From Salarias fasciatus (Eukaryota; Chordata; Actinopteri; Blenniiformes; Blenniidae), in NCBI RefSeq assembly GCF_902148845.1, contig NC_043758.1, positions 14,639,177-14,703,176 on the forward strand: 64,000 nt of DNA, in the 5' to 3' direction. Within the stretch, counting starts at the first letter, position 1, and every line of letters starts with the position of its first letter. Below the pieces are notes generated by a model. It was given only the letters and a program-made list of their open reading frames with translations, had not been told where the DNA came from and ran no database searches. Below are positions 58,526 through 64,000 of the stretch, one piece after another. A program made the translations under genes and the position numbers.

Positions 58526-59435
58526 ATTTAATTTTACAGCGCCTTTCTAAACACGCAAGGACGCTTTACAATGACTTGGAAACAAAATACAAAAAGGAAA
58601 CAACAGACAAAACACAAAAATTAAAAAGAAAGAATGAAGTTACAGATGATAGGCAGATTCAAACAGATGAGTTTTGAGTCTGGATTTAAATTGAGGCATA
58701 GAGTCGATGTTGCGGTTGTCAGGTGGGAGAGAGTTCCAGAGTCAAGGAGCAGAGCGGCTGAAAGTTCTGCTCTCCATAGTGCTGAGGCGGGCGGAGGGTA
58801 CAGAGAGATGGAGAGAGGAGGAAGATCTGAGGGAATGTGAGGGAGTGGCAACGTGAATGAGATTCAGACAGATGGGGGGGCGAGGTTGTGGATGGCTTTA
58901 AATGTAAACAGAAGCATCTTGAAGATGATCTGGAATTTGACAGGGAGTCAATGGAGCTGCTGGAGGATGGGGGTGATGTGGTCAAAGGAAGGGGTTTTGG
59001 TGACAATGCGAGCTGCTGAGTTCTGGACCAGTTGGAGCTTATGGAGGGATTTGTGGGGGACACCAAAGAGGAGTGAGTTGCAGTAGTCGAGGCGGGAGGT
59101 GACGAGGCTGTGGATCAGGATGGCAGTGGTCTGAGGGGTGAGTGGTCCGGATGGCGATGATTCTCGGGCCGGCTTGTCCATGAACTTTCCTTAATTCTTG
59201 AAATCTTGAGTCTTGAGTCTTGAGCTTCTAAGATCAGTTTCGAGGCTGAGAAAGAAGAAGGAAGTTGTGCGCACTCAAGCTGCTTATATCCCTTTGGTGA
59301 GGGGCGGGGCAGTGTGCCAGCGCGTGAGCGGGATTGGCGTGTCAGCTTTTTTGATCAGTCTCAGTTTCTGGCTGGTGCCAGGAAGAGTACCAATAGTGAA
59401 GCCCGTAGGTTGGCTGAGCACCACATGAAGTAGAA
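54366..59435 (-). mobile_element. Broken DIRS-like (tyrosine-recombinase) retrotransposon fossil
   Basis: On the minus strand the order is a gag-like region (about 56.9-58.4 kb), reverse transcriptase with the YIDD active-site box (about 56.3-56.9 kb), RNase H (about 55.3-56.1 kb) and a tyrosine-recombinase-like region (about 54.8-55.2 kb). The two ends are inverted relative to each other, sharing blocks such as CGGGCTTCACTATTGGTAC and GCACACTGCCCCGCCCCTCA, at 54366-54600 and about 59200-59435. Another related piece lies at about 54640-54720. Inverted ends plus this domain order are the DIRS pattern. It is broken, with several interruptions, and carries a LINE insertion. Confidence 0.75.
58494..59190 (-). 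mobile_element. 5'-truncated L2/CR1-clade LINE inside the DIRS-like fossil
   Basis: The minus-strand frames carry the C-terminal ORF2 signature of fish L2-like LINEs: [33 protein letters not shown] and [11 protein letters not shown] at about 58948-59100. A frame change precedes a downstream block with PHLSESHSRCHSL. It ends in an (ATT)n tail at 58496-58523, the usual microsatellite 3' end of this group. Because it interrupts the DIRS-like element, it is younger than that element. Confidence 0.8.
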
Positions 59436-59718
59436 CCACAATGTAAACTATTACGCTAATGAGCAACCCTGTCTTAAATCCACTGAAGTTTAAACTGAAA
59501 GCTTTGCATAACATAAAGCTGGGCAATGGTGAAAGGATCAACATTCTCATTTCAGAGAAAGAAAATATCCTGTATGAGTACAGCTTGGGCTGGGAGGGCC
59601 AGATGCATGTACTCCATGTGTGTGTATGTGGTATGGTGTGGGTTTTTCAGTACTTCCTCCCAAAATGCAAAAACACGTGTTAGAGTTCCATTTGAGACCA
59701 AATTGCCAGTAGATGAAC

Positions 59719-59861
<143 letters not shown>

Positions 59862-59864
59862 ATG

Positions 59865-60846
59865 GGATAGCCACATCATAACCCAGTGTAAAAGCAGTGT
59901 GAAAAATGGATGCAATTACTGTAATTAGGATTAATTCTAAGTTCTGGGAAAAAATGGGAAAACAAAACCAAAACCGGCCCAGAGCGCGACCACATGGCCG
60001 GAGGGGCACAGGGCGTGACATTAATAAGTATGATTATCTCTTACGTATGCTTCCTTACAATTGCAGTAGGCTGTGAACCACATGTTGATTTAGTTCAACT
60101 TTTACTGCTGATTTTACAGCCCTCCTCACACAAAGCCCTCTGTGGGATTCAAACACTGACCTTGCTGTCCTAAAATCACTGTATAAACTACCTCCTCAAA
60201 AGTTCCCTTTAGTTTTCTGCTATCTTTAACTTCAGCATTTGCTTGTCATTAGACGATTAAAATGTAACTCACAATAACTAACAAAGCATTTATGTAATTT
60301 TATCCATTTGAATTATATTTTATAATCAGGAATTCAAACAGTGTCACTTTAGTGACTGCAATGTTCTTCAGAAATGTCTCATTTGATGAATTGCTCAAAA
60401 GTCATCTGGTTTAATTCCGACCAAGATAAATACAGTTTTCCCAACATCAAGGCAAATGCAAATGCAGTTTTTTTTACATCATGCTGAAGAAATAAAAACA
60501 GTCGACAACATTGAAAAGTGCTTTTATCATGTAAAATCTTGTTTTATTGGGTTTAAGTTTCACTCCATTAATTATTTTTAAAACATGAGTGGACATTCTG
60601 GATATCTGACTTATTTTCTGTATTTTTTTCACTTTTCCGAGCACATAATACACAAATGTACTAACTGCCTGACATGGGAGAGCAGAAATCACAAGTGACA
60701 TGAAACATGAAAGTATGCCTAATTCTAGGTTATGCTAAATTAAAAAAAAAAAAGAAAATCCATATTTTTCAGGCCAACAAACCATAAAGAATTCATTGTA
60801 ATGTAAAGTATTTCCAAAAGGAATATTGTGCTCTGATATGTGTTTG
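59865..60846 (-). other. 3' flank of V2R-7, shared with the V2R-6 flank
   Basis: 59865-59935 matches 43455-43530, and 59954-60846 matches 45226-46106. The roughly 1.7 kb that separates those parts in the other copy is missing here. No gene is seen. Confidence 0.6.
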
Positions 60847-63800
60847 CTACCTGGCCATCAAATGTTTCTTAGTGTTTTTTTCAGGCCTCAATAGGATGAT
60901 GAAACACTTGGGAGCAAAAATACAGAGCAGTAATCCATAGCTGGAAGCCAAGATGGCAAAAATCTCCACCGCCACTGCATACTTCCCAGGAGAGCTGATG
61001 TAAGCGGGAACAAAGGCCACCCAAACGGCGCAGAAAATCAGCATGCTGAAGGTGATGAGCTTGGCCTCGTTGAAGTTGTCGGGAAGTTTCCGGGCAAGAA
61101 AAGCCAAAAGGAGACTGATGCAACCCAGAAGACCAATGTAGCCCAGGACCAGTGAGAAACCCACCACAGAGGACATGTTACACTTCAGGGTTACCTTTAA
61201 GCCTGGGATGTCCAAGTCAGGCTGAGGAACCGGGGGGCTGAGCGAAAGCCAAATAATACAGATGATAATCTTGATGAAGGAAAAAAAAAAACATTTTATT
61301 ACTGTTAATCACTCAACATAATCTATAAATCATGTTATAAGCACAAATGTCTGACCTGTATACAACTGAAAAAGCATACACTCCCCCGCTGCTGACTTGG
61401 CCCAAACCACTTCATCAAAGCTTCAGCGCCGGGACGAGCTGAGCGGAAAGCAGCCAGAACCACGATGGTCTTCACTTGGAGGCAAGATACACAAAGAACA
61501 AAGCTGATCCCAAAGGCGGCCTGCTGGAACCGACAGGACCAGACAGACGGACGACCGATGAACATCAGCGAGCAGAGGAAGCAGAGTTTGAGCGACACGA
61601 GCAGCAGGAAGCTCAGCTCTGAGTTGTTGGCTCGTACCTAAACATAAAATTTGAGATATTAATTTAGAGCCATAAAAAAACAAAGAATTATGCTAAATTA
61701 GACGAGGTGTCTTAAACAAACATGAGCAAGCCATGACAAATATGTATATTTAGAAAGCTCGAGATCATGCTGTCTTTGTAAATAAAATAAAATAGAAATT
61801 AAATGTAGTGATGGACTGGTGGCTTGTGCAGGGTGAACCCTGCCTTCACTGCTAGTTCAGATTGGCTCCCTGTACAGAATAAAAGTGTTATGAAAGATTG
61901 ATGAATGGAAACTTTGTATTAAGTAATTTTGCGAAAGCTAAATCCAATACACAGAGATTGCAAAGCCGCACGTTGCCTCAGAAGCGCATGTTGCAGACTG
62001 AAAGTCTCACCATCGGAGTTTGACGGAAATGAATGAACACCATAAACACAGCAGTTGTGACTGTGACACCAGAAACAGCCAGAGCAGTGAGGGTGATGCC
62101 CAGGGTTTCCTCAAAGGAGAGGAAATCCAGCTGACGTGGGATGCAGGTCGTTCGTTCAGCATTCGACCAGAACTCAGGTGGACACCGCTCACAGTGGAGG
62201 GAGCCTGCGGGAAGCAGATTGGAAAGGAAGGTGTGTATAAACTGAAAGTATAATCTGAAGTGAAGGTGCACTCAGTGAATACTACAGACTATTGAAGTGT
62301 CAGAAACATTTCCAAATATGGGTCACCGTATTTTGTTTACCGGTTGTATTGCTAATTTCTCCATCAGCACATGGGATGCAGTCAAAGCAGCAGATGGGTT
62401 CTCCTTTCCTGTTTGCCTTCCGAGTGCCTGGAGGACAGCTTTCACTGCACACCGAAACAGGAACCTGTAGTGAAAAAAATAATGAAAAATGACCAAAGCA
62501 TAATTTGTGTTGTGAAAAAATAATTTAGCAGAAAACTTTGTGTTTGTTTGAGGCAGCTTCTTTCTGTCTTTATTAACCTGATTGGATCCTGTGTTCCACT
62601 GAATCGCTGACTCATTGAGGTGAAGGTCAAATCCATCCACACGTCCAATCAAAACCATTTTCAATTTCCCATCAGCAGTTTTCTGCCAATTGACAAGGTC
62701 GTACTTTGCGGGAACGTCCGCCCCTTGGAAGTAAAACACTTCCCCTTGTGGTGTGGTGAAGTTTACTCTGTTCAGGTGCTCCATGAGCTGAAAGTAAATC
62801 ATTATTTTTTAGAATTCTGGGAATAGAAAGTACGCTTACTTTGACTAAACAAAAGCATGTTTACCTTTCTAGGCTTGATGTGTTTTGGAGAGTAACAGGC
62901 AGAGATGTTTTGTCCAGAAGAGCTCTCTCCATTGGAGCATGAGAGAAGGCTGTGAAGTGCATGAGCCGCAGCGTAAACGGCAAGATACACATTATAGGTC
63001 ACCCTCAACTGAGAGGTGTCTGTGAAGAGATTCTGCACTTCCTCCAGGGACTCAGTGCCGCTGCATGGTGGCAGAGAAGTTTTCTCTGGTGAACTGTTTG
63101 CAGGGAATTCATTTGAAGAAGCATTTATGGATGGACTGCAACCAAACTCCTTCTCCCAGAATTCATGCAAAAACTCGTCGTGGGGACGATGAGATGGGTT
63201 CAGACTTCTGAGAAAATGTTCAAATCCAGGTACAGGTGCGCTCCGAATTGCAACACCAAGAACTCCGCCTGCTACTTTTCTGGAGACTGGGTTTTGGAGA
63301 AGGTTTCCACTGGTGCTCCAGGCCTCACTGGCCAGAAACAGTCTGTCAGTGACCTTGTGGTAATGAGAGGACACGTTCACAATCACAACAAGGTTTAAAT
63401 GCCACAGGTCTGCAGTGCAATCATTGTGCAGTTACAAGTTTTTATCTTAGCTGCTCACATTTAGCTTGTCCAGCTGCAGAAACAGTTCTCTCACGTCTGT
63501 ATACCAGGAAAATACTAAAATCACTCTGGCAGTGGAAGCTTGAATAGCAAGTGCGGCTCGTCTGGCATTTCTCCCAATGTTTTCTCTTTCAAGAGTTGCG
63601 ACAAATGCAAGACACACCTCTGCTCCCTGAATCTCCTCCTGAAATACCTGGAATACATACAATTGAAATATTCATGTAGTCAGATATCATCTTGAGTAAT
63701 TTCCATTGACACAAATACATTGGGCCCACCTTAACTGCCATGTAGCCATAGTCATTGTTTGCTATCACAGCTCCAATCCAGGTCCACTTAAAGCGAATAG

Positions 63801-64000
63801 CAAGTTGGGCAATAGCCCGTGCCTGATAAATGTCACTGGCCATTGTTCTGAAGAAGTTAGGAAACTGGAGTCTGTCACTCAGACAGGGACAGCTGGCCGT
63901 GTAGCTCATCTAAAAGATAAGAAAACTACGCATATGAACAATGCATAGAAATGCCAATAGACTGTCAGAGAGTGCCCCTGATCAAGTATTCTGCATTAAG
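60847..64000 (-). CDS. V2R-7: V2R/OlfC-type olfactory receptor, 5' end outside the window
   Basis: Exons seen, 5' to 3': 63909-63730, 63647-63459, 63353-62865, 62787-62578, 62464-62341, 62204-62011, 61637-61356, 61269-60847. These correspond to exons 4-11 of V2R-4; the leader exon and the two exon-2 pieces lie beyond 64000. The ligand-site residues NNDYG and SEAW are present. The usual IPSD is MASD, which keeps the Asp but loses the preceding Ile-Pro. The linker has nine cysteines ([22 protein letters not shown]). Exons 7-9 differ clearly from V2R-4/5/6 (for example LMEHLNRVN and FIHFRQTPM), while exons 10-11 are almost those of V2R-6. No inactivating change is seen in the visible part. Confidence 0.85.
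61808..61905 (+). repeat. LINE/SINE 3'-tail fragment in an intron of V2R-7
   Basis: GATGGACTGGTGGCTTGTGCAGGGTGAACCC-type sequence followed by TTGGCTCC and a GATTGATGAATGGA end resembles the widespread fish retroposon tail. It is short and non-coding. Confidence 0.5.

Overview
The window comes from a teleost fish genome. It is a tandem cluster of vomeronasal type 2-like olfactory receptor genes (V2R, called OlfC in fish). These are class C G-protein-coupled receptors with a Venus-flytrap ectodomain, a nine-cysteine linker and seven membrane helices. The fish assignment rests on the OlfC protein signatures, short GT-AG introns, and fish-style repeats: hAT, Tc1/IS630-like, mariner, PIF-like, L1- and L2-clade LINEs, a DIRS-like element and a Ty3/gypsy fossil. 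The species cannot be named from the sequence alone; a spiny-rayed fish is a guess.

Layout. Three genes lie on the + strand: V2R-1 at 668-4902, V2R-2 at 9679-14019 and V2R-3 at 15698-20594. Each has nine exons and encodes 877-879 residues. Four genes of a second subfamily lie on the - strand: V2R-4 at 22744-27507, V2R-5 at 36148-42426, V2R-6 at 46107-50762 and V2R-7 from 60847 off the right edge. The complete ones have eleven exons and encode 893-896 residues. The two arrays point tail to tail, meeting at 20.6-22.7 kb. I see no stop or frameshift in any spliced model, so all seven may be functional. They probably act as alternative amino-acid receptors in olfactory sensory neurons.

The space between genes is filled with nested mobile elements: a Tc1-like element with a hAT copy inside it (6.7-9.2 kb), a broken Ty3/gypsy fossil (32.0-35.9 kb), a foldback-rich composite (43.7-45.3 kb), two nested TIR elements (51.3-53.8 kb) and a broken DIRS-like fossil carrying an L2-clade LINE (54.4-59.4 kb). 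The V2R-4/5 and V2R-6/7 blocks are segmental duplicates, so several insertions can be dated relative to the duplications because the sister copy keeps the empty site.

The main points of interest are as follows. The normally intron-poor receptor exons are split by many extra introns at different places in the two subfamilies, nearly always just before a valine GTN codon. V2R-6 is a mosaic whose front matches V2R-4/5 and whose last two exons match V2R-7, with the switch narrowed to about 45 bp. The transmembrane exons of V2R-1, -2 and -3 carry conversion-like tracts, including 453 bp without a difference. No CRISPR array, operon or bacterial-type system is present.
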